A stretch of DNA of 64,000 nucleotides from Isoetes taiwanensis (GCA_021234155.1 JAJEKV010000039.1:12705252-12769251); one strand, 5' to 3'; counted from the first letter of the stretch, positions 32,725-45,066 are shown. Program-made: numbers and translations. The notes: a model not told the origin generated them from the sequence alone.

Positions 32725-33430
32725 CACAGATTGAATCTGCGATGACGAGAAAGATAGTAAAGGCTTCTCTTAGGCTTTTCGCAAGAGCCAACAATCTTAG
32801 AATCGCTTTGTGCAGTCAGAAGCCCATGCAAGCAACAAAACCATCTGCAAACTCGGATAAGCCAAGCCAAGCTGCTTCAAATCCATCTGTCACATTAGGG
32901 ACAATCATTTGAAAGACACTGCTTCTTTCCCTTTGGCAATACTGCAAACCCTACCAAAACCGGCCGTAACAGGACTGTTTTGACATGGAAAACGTAAACC
33001 ATAGATGGGCTCCCTGGAGAGAGCTTTCCAACGCCAATAAGCCTTACCTAAACCAGTCCCCGGATCATGCTAGAAATTGTGTTGTCGGTGAAAAGCTGCG
33101 CTACATGGCGCCTAGGGTTTCACAGCAAGGGTAAAGGTTCTATCTTTTTCTTTTTTATTTTATTTCTATTTTTATTTTTTACTTTTTGAAAAGGGCTTTT
33201 ATTGTAAGCCATTCAATCTCGTCTTTTTTAAAGAGGGCTTTTGTTGTAAGCCCTTTGATTCTTGACCATTAAGAAAGGAAAAAAAAAATTAGCACAAGTT
33301 GCATGCAAATACCTCGCACACTCTAGATGTACCAATTAGTACACCTCATGTAATACGGCCACCAAATCATATAAAAACCATTGAAAAAAGTGTACAAAAA
33401 TACAAAAGAAACCCCCTGTTATTATGCTAG
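32725..33430. other. Unannotated stretch with a small duplication
   Basis: The only structure seen is a local tandem duplication at about 33190-33265 (GGGCTTTTATTGTAAGCC and GGGCTTTTGTTGTAAGCC). No gene was supported. Confidence 0.4.
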
Positions 33431-33439
33431 ATATTGATG

Positions 33440-34980
33440 GACAAAATCAACCACCCTTAGGTCAGGTATTTGACATTGGAGCTTCTTGATGTTGACATTG
33501 GAGAGGACACTAGAACATCTTTGTTTTTTTTCCACGTAAACACAATGAAATACATGAATTCACCTCATCTAACTTTGACCTATTCCAAGTTGTCTAGAAG
33601 TCCGTCTAATAATGGATTTCTCAACCTCATCACAAGTTGATTTGTGCAAGGGGATTATTATCTAGAGTCTAGCTTGCAATCTAGATGAAAGGGATCGATG
33701 ATACCACTAACAAGAAGAATATTCTCTAGAGTGTATTTGGAGGTCTAGAGCAAGATAACAGGCAGGCCTAGCTAATAGGGTGATAGGGTATGTCAACGAG
33801 CTTATGCTTGTGTACAACACCCTATTTCTAGGCCTATCTTGTATATGAATTGTGGAGATGGTGTGGGGCTGACTTGTAGTAAAATCCTTTGACAAATGAA
33901 CTAGAGCATGTCACCCCGTTCCCATGCCAAGAATGTCATGTAAGTGGTCTTTCTATGTTGAGATGGTGTGGGGCTAGTGACTTTAAAATCCTTTGACAAA
34001 TGAAATAGAAAATGTAGTGTAGAATGACCAGACATGCAATTTTGTCAACAGATTGGATATTAACAATACAATTAACAATCTCTTGTCAGTTCTCCGTCAA
34101 TTTTTATGCTTAGGCCTAGAAGTTTAGTTGATTTCTCCTACAGTGACGAAGGTTTTGCCTAGAAGGAGGTAAGTGTCTTACCTTGAAGCTTCTTGACGTT
34201 GACCATAGCAATATATCTATTTTTTCGAAGAAAAAATACATTACACGGATATAAGGTAATAAGGTAATATGTTCTTAGTGAAATTGCATATTCAATCAAT
34301 AAGCTAATAGAGCACTTACACTAGAGATATTTACATTTTTTAAGATCCAAAATGTGGTCGTGCATTTGTGCATCATCATTTTGTGATAGTCCTTGCAGAT
34401 GACTATCTAACATCATAAAAACCACTTAATATCCATTCTGCCCTATCATTTTATGAGATGTTGCCACGTGGACGACTCAATGGTATGGAAAACATTCTTG
34501 GCAAGACCACTTACATGACAGCATGTCAACAGGCTTCGGCTTTGTCTAGGTCACCCTATTCCATGCCAAAAATATCATGTAAATGTCATGTCTTGTATAC
34601 TTAATGTGAGGCTGATTTGTAATAAAATCCTTTGACAATTGAACTAGCCTAGAGCCAAGAATGTCATGCAAGCAGTCTTTCTATGTGGAGATGGTTGTGA
34701 TGCTGACTTTAATGTCCTTTGACAAATGAACTAGAGCTTGTAGTGAAGAATAAGCAAGGATGTCATTTTGTCAACGGATTCGATGAACTCTTATATCAAT
34801 ATTAAAATAATAGTTGAGTTTCTATATCTCTTGTCCGTTTCTCCAGTTCAATCTTTTATGATTAGGCCTAGAACTTCGATTGGTTTCTCCAATAGTGACT
34901 TTGCCTAGAAAGAAGGCAGGTATCTTACGTTGGAGCTTCTTGACGTTGACATTGGGAACATCTTTGTTTTTAGTGAATAG
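33440..34980. repeat. Duplicated block, copy 2, abutting the P450 promoter
   Basis: This is the partner of 30190-31790. It lacks the T tract and parts of the middle but keeps the order, and ends about 120 bp before the P450 TATA box with TTGGAGCTTCTTGACGTTGA. Its repeated upstream words mean the P450 promoter may itself derive from a duplicated unit. Confidence 0.7.
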
Positions 34981-35103
34981 AATACACGGATATAACACAT
35001 GTATTTCTGACCAGTTCCAAGTTGTCCAGAAGTTTGTGCAACAATAGCTTTCTCACCCTCATAACTTTCTGCTGCTCCTTCCAAGGTTGCTCTGATATAT
35101 ACC

Positions 35104-35111
35104 TATATAAG
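35104..35111 (+). promoter_or_regulatory. TATA box of the P450 gene
   Basis: TATATAAG lies 54 bp before the chosen ATG (35165), giving a 5' leader of roughly 25-30 bases, which is normal for a plant promoter. Confidence 0.6.
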
Positions 35112-35164
35112 CTTTGCTCTCATATGACTCTGCATCATATAGAAATCAACAGCGAGTATCAGAC

Positions 35165-36722
35165 ATGGCTCTTTTTCATCTCATCTCCGCTTCCAAGTTT
35201 CTCCTCTCCTGGATCATCCCTGCAGCCATCATCATCCTCTTTTTTATGAGGAAAAAGAAGTATAGAATGCCTCCTGGTCCTATTGGGCTTCCAGTATTCA
35301 AATCCCTGTTCAGCCTCAGGCCTCCAATCTACAAATCTATGAAGGATTTGGCCAAAATATATGGGCCAATTATGACAGTCAGACTCGGAAGTTTACCCAA
35401 TGTCATCATTTCCAATTCCAAATTGGCCAAGGAGGTTCTCAAAACTCATGATAATGTTTTGGCATCCAGGCCTCCAACTGTATTCTCTGAAATCATGATT
35501 TCTTCGGGTGTTGACATGGTATGGAGCCCTTTAGGCCAACAATGGCAGGAAAACCGAAAGCTTGCCAACACTGAATTGCTGTGTGCAAATAGTCTCAAGA
35601 AATTCAAACAAACGAGGCAAGCTAACATTGCAAAACTCATTGAGGAACTCAAAACTCCTGCACACAATTCCACTCCAGTTGTGATAAGAAAATATCTCTG
35701 GAATGTCGTGGTGAATAACATGTCCAGAATGGTTATGGGTAGCCAATATTCTGGAGACAAATTTGAAGCTCACGAAATTAAACAAGTTGTTTCTGATACA
35801 CTTAGGATTAACCTTGGAGACTTTATTCCCTTCTTATGGAAGCTAGACTCGAATGGATACGAAAAGAGCATTAAGCAGTATAAGAGCACCATGGATAGAA
35901 TAAGCCAGAAAATTCTGGCAGATTACAGAGGCAGAAATTTGGGATCTGAGGAGTCCTTTGTAAACACGCTTCTGCAGCTGAACAAGAGCAATCAGATAGA
36001 TGATCCCACTGTTGGGAACATGATATGGGTATGTGATATATATGCTTGAACTTCCATGTTGTACAGACTCATGTGTCTTAACTCTAACTTTACTCTTTGA
36101 CTTTACTATTCAGAATATGATGGCTGCTGGAACAGGCACCATTACAGGAAGCACGGAGTAGGCCATAGCCGAGCTCATCATACATGCTGATAAATAGGCC
36201 AGAGTCCAAAAAGAGATTGATTTAGTGGTAGGAAGACAAAGGGACGTGGAGGAAGAGGATCTTGACAAGTTAACATATCTTAACTGGGTGTACAAGGAAA
36301 CCCTACGTCTCCATCCACCAACAGCCATGATGCTGCCACATTACAGCACCCAAGACTGTAACATTGCTGGATTTGACATACCTGCTAACACGGCAGTGCA
36401 TGTCAATGTGTTTGCCATCAATAGAGACCCTGATAACTGGGAAAACCCTGAACAATTCATTCCTGAGAGGTTTGAGAAGGAAGACGTGGATATGAGGGGC
36501 TATGATTTTCGTCTCTTACCTTTTGGAGCAGGTAGAAGGACTTGCCCAGGTGCTAGAATGGCTATTCTCAGCTCCACGCTCATACTTGCTAATTTGCTCC
36601 AGAAGTATGACCTGCAAATTCCACACGGAAAAGGACCTGAGGATGTGGATATGGTTGAAGAATTTGGCATTGTACAGTGCATGAGAACCCCTGCCTGTGC
36701 AGTCTTAAAGCCTAGGGTCTAA
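35165..36722 (+). pseudogene. Cytochrome P450 (CYP71 clan, CYP98-like), two in-frame stops
   Basis: Exon 1 is 35165-36028 (288 codons), the phase-0 GT-AG intron 36029-36113, exon 2 36114-36722. ATG 35165 starts a membrane anchor (WIIPAAIIILFF) and the PPGP hinge. Then come WSPLGQQWQENRK (C-helix), KETLRLHPP (ExxR), FIPERFEKEDVDMRGYDFR and heme loop FGAGRRTCPGA. About 490 residues is normal length. The intron sits just before the I-helix, as in the CYP98 group; 'VDM+G.DFRLLPFGAGRR.CPGA' also resembles CYP98, the phenolic-ester 3'-hydroxylase of phenylpropanoid metabolism, but the substrate is not claimed. Two TAG codons (36159, usually Trp, and 36195) interrupt exon 2. The I-helix AGxD/E-T reads AGTGT, so the acidic residue of O2 activation is lost (GGC at 36135). 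The stops could be true mutations or errors; everything else looks recently functional. Confidence 0.9.
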
Positions 36723-37469
36723 GTTACTACTGTCCATAATCTGTACATATGAGAAAGTTCTATACATTTTTGCTGTAGTCAATCAATATGACAAAAACAT
36801 CTTGCATTGCTCCGAAATCTTGTTCTACTGAAAGCATTATTCTTGATCCCTTTGGTAATTGTGATATTTCCACAGATTAGGTATAGTAAAGCCAAGAAAA
36901 CTGACATAAAAAATGAATAATCAGAAAGAAGGGAAATCAACATCATCTGAAATTACAGCAAAAGTGATGAACAACCGATTAATCCATAATCTTCCGGGCA
37001 AGGGTTTTCCGAATAAGCACCTTAAATGATCAGATCTGACAAAGGGATGGAGGATGCGACAATTCCTCATATGGATCCCGTTATCAGCTAACAAGCGACA
37101 TGCGTATTATGATCGTTGGCAAAATAGTTGTTGTCGGATAGCCCAACCATTTTGAACTCGTAAATGGGTTAGATTTCTTTGCATACATGAAGAAGTTGTG
37201 AATGGGTTTGGCAAAATTGTCATGATTAGGGTACGTTCCCATGTTGTTGCCTGACTTCAAATTATTGCCAAAGTTAATGCTAAAGTCGACTTCCAGTTTT
37301 CAGGAGTTTTCAGGAATGGCGGAGGACTTATGTAAGGTGCGGTTGACAACTTTGAATTTCGAAGTTCGGTTAGGCACAACTTCTCATAAATGGATTAGAT
37401 TTCTTTGTATACATGAAGTTGTGAATGGGCTTGGCAATATTATCATCGTTAGAATGTCTAAATTTCTTT
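36690..37469 (+). repeat. Inverted-duplication arm, left outer part 1 (P450 3' flank)
   Basis: The P450 3' UTR and following 0.75 kb recur in inverse orientation at about 59775-59200: CATATGAGAAAGTTCTATACATTTT, GTCAATCAATATGACAAAA and CATCTTGCATTGCTC of the UTR are all found there. The arm continues past the 7.6-kb insertion at 45067. No additional gene was seen in 36723-37469. Confidence 0.8.
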
Positions 37470-38459
37470 TTTTTTTTTTTTTTTTTTTTTAGTACTTGTG
37501 CATGTGTTAACAAGTGTTAAGAAGTGTTAACAAGTGTTAAGAAGTGCAGAACAGGCATATGCCTGGAATAACCTGCATGAATCAAACCCAACCTATTGGG
37601 AAGGATCTTTAAATCAATTTAGTAGGGCACTATATGCCCAAAGGTCTGTTTCAAAATTAAATGAGTGGTGGACCTAAATAATAAATATACTATACTCAAA
37701 TTTGTTGATTGCTCACTGAAAATGGGAGAATATCTGGACCTATTTAGCAAAATTAAATGTTGAGAGACATTTTGCTGGCATGATGCACTTTTAATGATTA
37801 TATGGAATAATCAAATACATGCAAATTTGAGTAGGGTATAACTCATTTTCGAAATTCTTCTCTTTATCTTATTTATTCACGGGAAGAAGAAGTATTTGCA
37901 GAAGAAAAACAAGATGCAAAATTCAATGTAGGCACATTTAGGGCAAAAGCCATTTTCGAAATTGTTTATGTTATTCATGGCAGCTCAGAACCCACGATGC
38001 GACCATGCATGCGCCTTCGAGACGGTGTCCGGCAAGATCCTAAGAGAAAACCTTTTGCCGATAGATCATAACTGAGAAGAAGAGGAGACGTTGTAGAGCC
38101 AATTTGTTGCAGCGGTAAGAGAGATGGATGTAGTGGCTATGAGGCCAAGAGAGCTTGTAGTAAGCACAATACAGGTTATATAGCAAAAGGAGGCGAAGGC
38201 TTCAATAGCGGATTAACCGATTGTCACAAAGGAAATGCATAGCTGTGCAATATGTCCAAGAGACACAACTTGTTAAGGATGTAGATTCAAAAAATGAGGA
38301 ACTTCAGGTATGCCTTCATGATCTATTTTTCTACATTTAAGTACAGGAGACAGATAATAATAAGGAGCCTATGGCCATTTTCTGTTAGCTACAGATGCTT
38401 TGCATTTTATGCCTAATGTATAGGTTAAACTACCACCTATTTAAATCGATGTAGCGTAT

Positions 38460-38578
38460 GTGCTAAGATCACTATGAAAATTTCGTGGCTGATTAAGACC
38501 TTGAATGATAGTAACAAGATGTGCTAAGATCACTATGAAAATTTCGTGGCTGATTAAGACCTTGAATGATAGTAACAG
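38460..38578. repeat. 61-bp tandem duplication, also present in copy 2
   Basis: GTGCTAAGATCACTATGAAA begins at 38460 and again at 38521, and both run through TTTCGTGGCTGATTAAGACC. The same tandem pair occurs at 41536 and 41597, so it predates the 2.4-kb duplication. Confidence 0.9.
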
Positions 38579-38808
38579 GGACAGCTAAGGTAATCTTATC
38601 CATGCAAGTGGCATTAGGCTTCTTGGTTTATTTTATGATATAATGGATTGAATATTACATCAACCCACTTAACAGGCTTTGTAAGCTAAGTTTTTATCTA
38701 AAAGTCCAAGTTTCATAGCTGGAAAAAATGGTAACAAATGTGTAAGATCTTGGATAAAGCTTTTTCCTTTGATTTATGCATTCTTAGTAGGCTTTTACTA
38801 ATCAAGAG

Positions 38809-38864
38809 CAAAAGGTACAATGGGTGAGCGGCGATAAGCCAAGAATTACCCAATGTACCTTTTG
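38809..38864. repeat. 17-bp stem hairpin (second copy 41884-41939)
   Basis: CAAAAGGTACAATGGGT (38809-38825) pairs with ACCCAATGTACCTTTTG (38848-38864) with one mismatch, loop of 22 bases. It is kept identically in copy 2. Too short for a classical plant microRNA precursor; a small MITE core or structured RNA is possible. Confidence 0.7.
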
Positions 38865-40550
38865 GCCCTTGTATCATTACCGAGATTATTGCTAATGTTT
38901 ATATGGTTGGCTGCAGGTACGTGGTATTTCTTCTCCCATTGTGCCCATTTTGCTGTTATGGTGTGTTTTAGCTCAAACGGATGTATGGATCAAGGAAAAA
39001 AGCTCGTGGATGTAACTGGTAATACAAGCTAGTTGATTGCAAGTTTTTTGAGACTTTAAATGGCAATTTATTATGGCAAAAACTGGGTGTTATGGTCTCT
39101 ATCAAGTTAACTATTAAGCATAAGAAAAGTTGATGTTTCTACAAGGGATCTAGCTGATAATGCTCAGGTTTGATCACAATATTCAGGTACTACTACTTTC
39201 AAGCATTAGATATAATGCTGTAACTGAAAATACCAAATGCTAAAGGAAAATATCATATCTACGTCTCTACATTAAATTTTGGGATGTGCTTTGACTGTGG
39301 AATATGTGAAAGGATGTAAGATGACATCATAAATATGTAATACAACAGTTCTTTGTTACAGATTGACCACATGCATGATTTAATGTATATGAGCTCTGAC
39401 TATTGTTTTTAGGTGCATATAGCAGATGTCTTAGACCTTTGGGCAGCTGAAAATGGCATCCTTGTGATTCAATGAAATCCAGAAAAATTAAAAGGTTAGA
39501 AAATGTGCGTGGGTGGAACCCTTAGTAATTAGAAAAATGAGTTATGCAAAGATCAACGTGTTTTTGAAACAAGTATCGTTGCAAAGGAAATAAGAACATG
39601 TGTTAGATCTACACAATGTCTTTTAAGATAGGACATTCAAAAACTTTAGGTTCTATGACTCAACATATGCATGTGTATAGGTCTTTCAAAGAATAGATTG
39701 TTGGCCATAGACTTCTAGAAAAGATGAAGGTATTTTTCCATGGAAAAATGCCCTTTAGAGATTAAAAAAGTCAATCGACTTTGGACCACAGCTTGATGCA
39801 CTGTCTTTTAATTTGCTCGATTAATTGTACAGAATGATAAGGCTACTGAGGGATTGACCGATGTAGCTTGGACTGCTAGTTGGTTGTTGCCTAGGCTAGT
39901 TGTTCCCGGGTTTTTTTTAGAAATTTCATTTCATTGGTCTTACCAGTGATGCATCTTATCCGTTGGTAGTAAATTGAGCAAAACTTGATACTTTGAAAAA
40001 TACTAATGGGAACGATCCTATGATTTTAGGATAATGATGATAGGATTTCAGGATAATGATGATCCTCAAGTGGATTACATTCTGGAGTCTTTGCCACCTG
40101 ACAAGAAGATTGCATGACCGAGTTGCATTATTGAGCTGTGCAATAGGTATGAAAAAAATCTGCATGATATATTCTATTCTATGTTGAATTAATTAAGAAT
40201 AGAAATATAATGTGAACTTTCTAAAATTGAAAGTCACTACAAGCAAATTATGCTGGCATGCCATTTGACCATGCTTTGCTATGAGAATCTAAAAAAATTA
40301 TGATAGCATGCCATTTGACCACGCTATCCTATGTTTGGCGAAAATACCAAAGGCATGATTTCAAATCTTCAAAAACATTGTAGTACATATATGATTTGGG
40401 CTTAAAAAGAACTATAGGATTATGGCGGACCCCTCATCAGAACAAGTAGGAGGTGCCACCTATAGTTACAGAAAAAAGCAAATTTTTCTAAAGAAAGAAA
40501 AATAGGGTCTAAAATAATCCCACGGTTGGAGGCGTGGATTTTTTTATGTT

Positions 40551-42990
40551 AGTACTTGTGCATGTGTTAACAAGTGTTAAGAAGTGTTAACAAGTGTTAA
40601 GAAGTGCGTAACATGCATATGCCCGAATAACCTCGGTGATGAATCAAACCCAACCTATTGGGAAGGATCTTTAAATCAATTTAGTAGGGCACTATATGCC
40701 CAAAGGTCTGTTTCAAAAAATTAAATGAGTGGTGGACCTAAATAATAAATATACTATACTCAAATTTGTTGATTGCTCACCTGAAATGGGAGAATATCCG
40801 GACCTATTTAGCAAAATTAAATGTTGAGAGACATTTAAATGAGTGGTGGACCTATGATGCACTTTTAATGATTATATGGAATAATCAAATACATGCAAAT
40901 TTGAGTAGGGTATAACTCATTTTCAAATTCTTCTCTTTATCTTATTTATTCACGAGAAGAAGAAGTATTTGCGTAAGAAAAAGCCGATGCAAAATTCAAT
41001 GTAAGCACATTTAGGGCAAAAGCCATTTTCGAAATTGTTTATGTTATTCATGGCAGCCTCAGAACCTACGATGCGACCTATGCATGCGCCAGAGACGGTG
41101 TCCGGCAAGATCCTAAGAGAAAATCTTTTGCCGATAGATCATAACCCAAGAAGAAGAGGAGACGTTGTAGCCAATTTGTTGCAGCTGGTAAGAGATGGAT
41201 GTAGTGGCTATGAGGCCAAGAGAGCTTGTAGTAAGCACAATACAAAGTTATATAGCAAAAGGAGGCTGAAGGCTTCAATAGCGGATTAACCGATTGTCAC
41301 AAAGGAAATGCATAGTCAGGCAATATGTCCAAGAGACACAACTTGTTAAGGATGTAGATTCAAAAAATGAGGAACTTCAGGTATGCCTTCATGATCTATT
41401 TTTCTACATTTAAGTACAGGAGACAGATAATAATAAGGAGCCTATGGCCATTTTCTGTTAGCTACAGATGCTTTGCATTTTATGCCTAACAGGGCTAGGT
41501 TAAACTACCACCTATTTAAATCTGATGTAGCAGATGTGCTAAGATCACTATGAAAATTTCGTGGCTGATTAAGACCTTGAATGATAGTAACAAGATGTGC
41601 TAAGATCACTATGAAAATTTCGTGGCTGATTAAGACCTTGAATGATAGTAACAGGGACAGCTAAGGTAATCTTATCCATGCAAGTGGCATTAGGCTTCTT
41701 GGTTTATTTATGATATAACAGATTGAATATTACATCAACCCACTTAACAGGCTTTGGAAGCTAAGTTTTTATCTAAAAGTCCAAGTTTCATAGCTGGAAA
41801 AAATGGTAACAAATGTGTAAGATCTTGGATAAAGCTTTTTCCTTTGATTTATGCATTCTTAGTAGGCTTTTACTAATCAAGAGCAAAAGGTACAATGGGT
41901 GAGCGGCGATAAGCCAAGAATTACCCAATGTACCTTTTGGCCCTTGTATCATTACCGAGATTATCGCTAATGTTTACATGGTTGGCTGCAGGTACGTGGT
42001 ATTTCTTCTCCCATTGTGCCCATTTTGCTGTTATGGTGTGTTTTAGCTCAAACGGATGTATGGATCAAGGAAAAAAGCTCGTGGATGTAACTGGTAATAC
42101 AAGCTAGTTGATTGCAAGTTTTTTGAGACTTTAAATGGCAATTTATTATGGCAAAACGGGTGTTATGGTCTCTATCAAGTTAACTATTAAGCATAAGAAA
42201 AGTTGATGTTTCTACAAGGGATCTAAGTCGATAATGCTCGGGTTTGATCACAATATTCGTGTACTACTACTTTCAAGCATTAGATATAATGTCAGAATCG
42301 AAAAATACCAAATGCTAAAGGAAAATATCATATCTACGTCTCTACATTAAATTGGAATATGTGAAAGGATGTAAGATGACATCATAAATATGTAATACAA
42401 CAGTTCTTTGTTACAGATTGACCACATGCATGATTTAATGTATATGAGCTCTGACTATTGTTTTTAGGTGCATATAGCAGATGTCTTAGACTTTTGGGCA
42501 GCTGAAAATGGCACTGATTTCTTTTAAAGAAAAAGATGCATCCTTGTGATTCAATGAAATCCAGAAAAATTAAAAGGTTAGAAAATGTGTGCAGGGGTGG
42601 AACCCTTAGTAATTAGAAAAATGAGTTATGCAACATCAACAGGTTTTTGAAACAAGTATCGTTGCAAAGGAAATAAGAACATGTGTTAGATCTACACAAT
42701 GTCTTTTAAGATAGGACATTCAAAAACTTTAGGTTCTATGACTCTGAACATATGCATGTGTATAGGTCTTTCAGCAATAGATTGTTGGCCATAGACATCT
42801 GAGAAAGATGAAGGTATTTTTCCATGGAAAAATGCCCTTAGAGATTAAAAGTCAATCGACTTTGGACCACAGTTTGATGCACTGTCTTTTAATTTGCTCG
42901 ACTAATTGTACAAAATGATAAGGCTACTGAGGGATTGACCGATGTAGCTTGGACTGCTAGTTGGTTGTTGCCTAGGCTAGTTGTTCCCGG
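40551..42990. repeat. 2.4-kb direct repeat, copy 2
   Basis: This copy matches 37491-39912 and ends exactly at an 18-base T tract (42991-43008), where copy 1 instead continues with AGAAATTTCATTTCATTGG. The repeat is therefore truncated by the poly(A) end of the LINE-like segment that follows. Confidence 0.9.
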
Positions 42991-45066
42991 TTTTTTTTTT
43001 TTTTTTTTAGGGTAAGATTTTTATTTTTATTAATATAAAATTGGTACAAAGCCCTTATTCACCCAATTAGTGAAGAGCATAGCAAGATACACACCCCCAC
43101 CAACGCAATACTCTATTGGAGGTCTCTCAACCTCTTCCTTGCTCATTAGTACTATGGGAGGCCACTACTTTTCCAAAAGTACTATAGCAATAGCAGCCTC
43201 TTCCCAACAACCAAGTACTATGGAAGATAATTCCTCAATTTCCTAGAGTTAGTTTTGCTTATGTAACCAACCCAATTACTAACCTCAAAAAAACGGCCCT
43301 AAGTTGTAGCACTTAAAGTCCAAACTTTATGAGACAATTCCAATCACTAATGGCACCGTAAACGACCTTTGCAAGCCATCACCTCGACCCATGATCCCCG
43401 AAGCTTCTCCCAAAATAGCGGCTTCAAGTGACAAATGGATACTATGGGAGCCTTGCTCTACCTCTTCTCCAACCCTTACTCCCCTGGCCGCCTCTCTAGA
43501 ATCGAGTGCCAAAACCGACCCATAACATCTAGCCTAGTGGCCTTGTCTCCACTAGAACCATGTGCGATATATCGGGGCCTCCCGGGCTCCCTAATAATGC
43601 AGTAGCCATTCTTGGGACAATAGATTATAGAAATACCACATAAAGCTTCTCTTGGTCGGGACAAGAGAGCACGGCCTATCTGAACATCCTTCTAAAAGAA
43701 TAGTTGCTTCAAAGATAGCACTTTGAAAGGAAGCAAAACTTAATGATCTAACTCCAGCGTGAGAGTGTAAGTGCCAAATTCATCATAGCATCCTCACCTA
43801 GATAGAATTTACCATCATCCAAACATGATTTCCAATATTAAGTTCCCCATCAAATATTTTCTTGTAAATCCTGTAACGATTACTCTCACAAAGTTCATCC
43901 ACATAGAATAGAGAGGCTTCAAATGCCTACTTAATAAATTCAAAGCCCATTGGATTCTCTGGCGATTTGCTATTGCAAGAGTAGGAAGAGCACCACCAAA
44001 TGAAAATGCAAAGACAAACGTCTTGAACTGCCAAGTTGTAGAAGAAATCATAAGTTATCCCACCAAACTAGAGCCATACAAAGGAACATAGCCTGAATAT
44101 TCAAGGTGTTCATCTAGTATAGAACAAGAATAGGCTAGCTGCGACAGAAGACTGCTTCTATACCATTTCATTCAACCTGGACTGCGGAACCGTGATGAGT
44201 AGACCATAAATGCGCAATGCGTGACCACAAATCTGCAATGAGTGCGACACCATGTCGCGATGAGTCGCGGCATCGAGATCCCATCATACTTTGTTTTGCT
44301 AGCGGCAGAAAGAAAAGATAATAGACCCGGTGGCGGAGAATAGAGAACAACTTCATACCTCGCGTTAACTTGGCGGGCTGCCATGCATTCGCGATTTAGA
44401 GGAGCTTGAATTCCTTTCCAATCATGTACTAATGAACTTAACGCTCGGCCTTCTGCTTTGCAAGGCATCACCGCAGTGCATCCAAAGGGTGGTCCATTTG
44501 TTCCCAACTCTCCTCTCAACTAGCTCTAACTTCCTGCTCTATACTATATATTTGCTAGAAAGGATCTTGAAGAATAACAAACATGCAACACAAAAGCCCC
44601 TGTTATGCCGTAGAGCTGAAAAGCCATGCTCACTATTATTCAAGAACCAACTAAAAACTAGTCAGAAGATGCAAGTCTAGAGGAGCCAAGAAAACACAAC
44701 AAAAATGTTGGGGCTCAAGATTCCAAGGACTGTGAAGCGCTTGCTACTGTTAGTTGAGCTGACCTTCACCAAGGCACAAGACAATAACCTGAATGCCATT
44801 TCTTACTCTGTCAAAACCGACACAAGAGAGAAGAGGCATAGGCCATACTCCCTATCGGTTAAAGTCTATCACGCAAACCGGCCCAAATAACAATTAAGTA
44901 ATATCATTCAAGCATTTGTCAAGAACCTCGGAGGGTCGCATAGCGAAGATCCATCGGCTGCTCCTCGACATCGATCGCTGGGAGGCTCTCAGACCATGAA
45001 ACGGGCGACACGCAGCCTAAGAAGCGCTAGGGTTCCGCCCATGGTCATATCCAAAATACAGAATCC
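42991..45066 (-). mobile_element. LINE-like segment with poly(A), minus strand
   Basis: The T tract at 42991-43008 is followed by GGGTAAGATTTTTATTTTTATTAATATAAAATTGGTACAAA, an AT-rich LINE-type 3' end. Minus-strand frames include a 115-codon one at 44519-44172 and a 78-codon one at 44051-43815 (RHLKPLYSMWMNFVRVIV), neither assigned to a family. Its 5' end is GC-richer (45060-44930), like a LINE leader. It is frame-broken; the class is inferred from structure more than sequence. Confidence 0.55.

Larger units (their letters stand above)
37491..39912. repeat. 2.4-kb direct repeat, copy 1 (partner 40551-42990)
   Basis: AGTACTTGTGCATGTGTTAA begins both copies and CTAGGCTAGTTGTTCCCGG ends both; offset is about 3.06 kb. 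Between the copies lie about 640 bp (39913-40550) with no gene. The copies are very similar and most differences are at CTG/CAG sites. No protein of recognisable family is encoded. Confidence 0.9.
37470..45066 (-). mobile_element. 7.6-kb insertion with poly(A) end and 15-bp target duplication
   Basis: TGTCTAAATTTCTTT occurs at 37455-37469 and again at 45067-45081. Between them lies 7597 bp starting (plus strand) with a T tract that ends at 37490, i.e. a poly(A)-ended insertion in minus orientation. Related copies without the insertion at about 51515-51545 (plus) and 59215-59185 (minus) read straight from TTAGAATGTC...CTCTTT into AACATCTACAAG, giving empty-site proof. Reading on the minus strand it has a 5' region (45066-43009), an internal A tract (43008-42991), 5.5 kb of other DNA, and the terminal A tract. 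Confidence 0.85.

Noticed and set aside
36159-36197. TAG codons in the P450 as recoding or RNA editing sites
   Set aside because: Plant editing is organellar and mostly C-to-U, which would create rather than remove TAG; nuclear P450 mRNAs are not known to be recoded.
38809-38864. Calling the hairpin a microRNA gene
   Set aside because: The 17-bp stem is shorter than needed for a plant miRNA duplex of about 21 nt, and no expression evidence is available.
37491-43008. Treating the 2.4-kb repeats as LTRs of one element
   Set aside because: They lack TG...CA ends, a primer-binding site and a polypurine tract; the spacer of 0.64 kb has no coding content.
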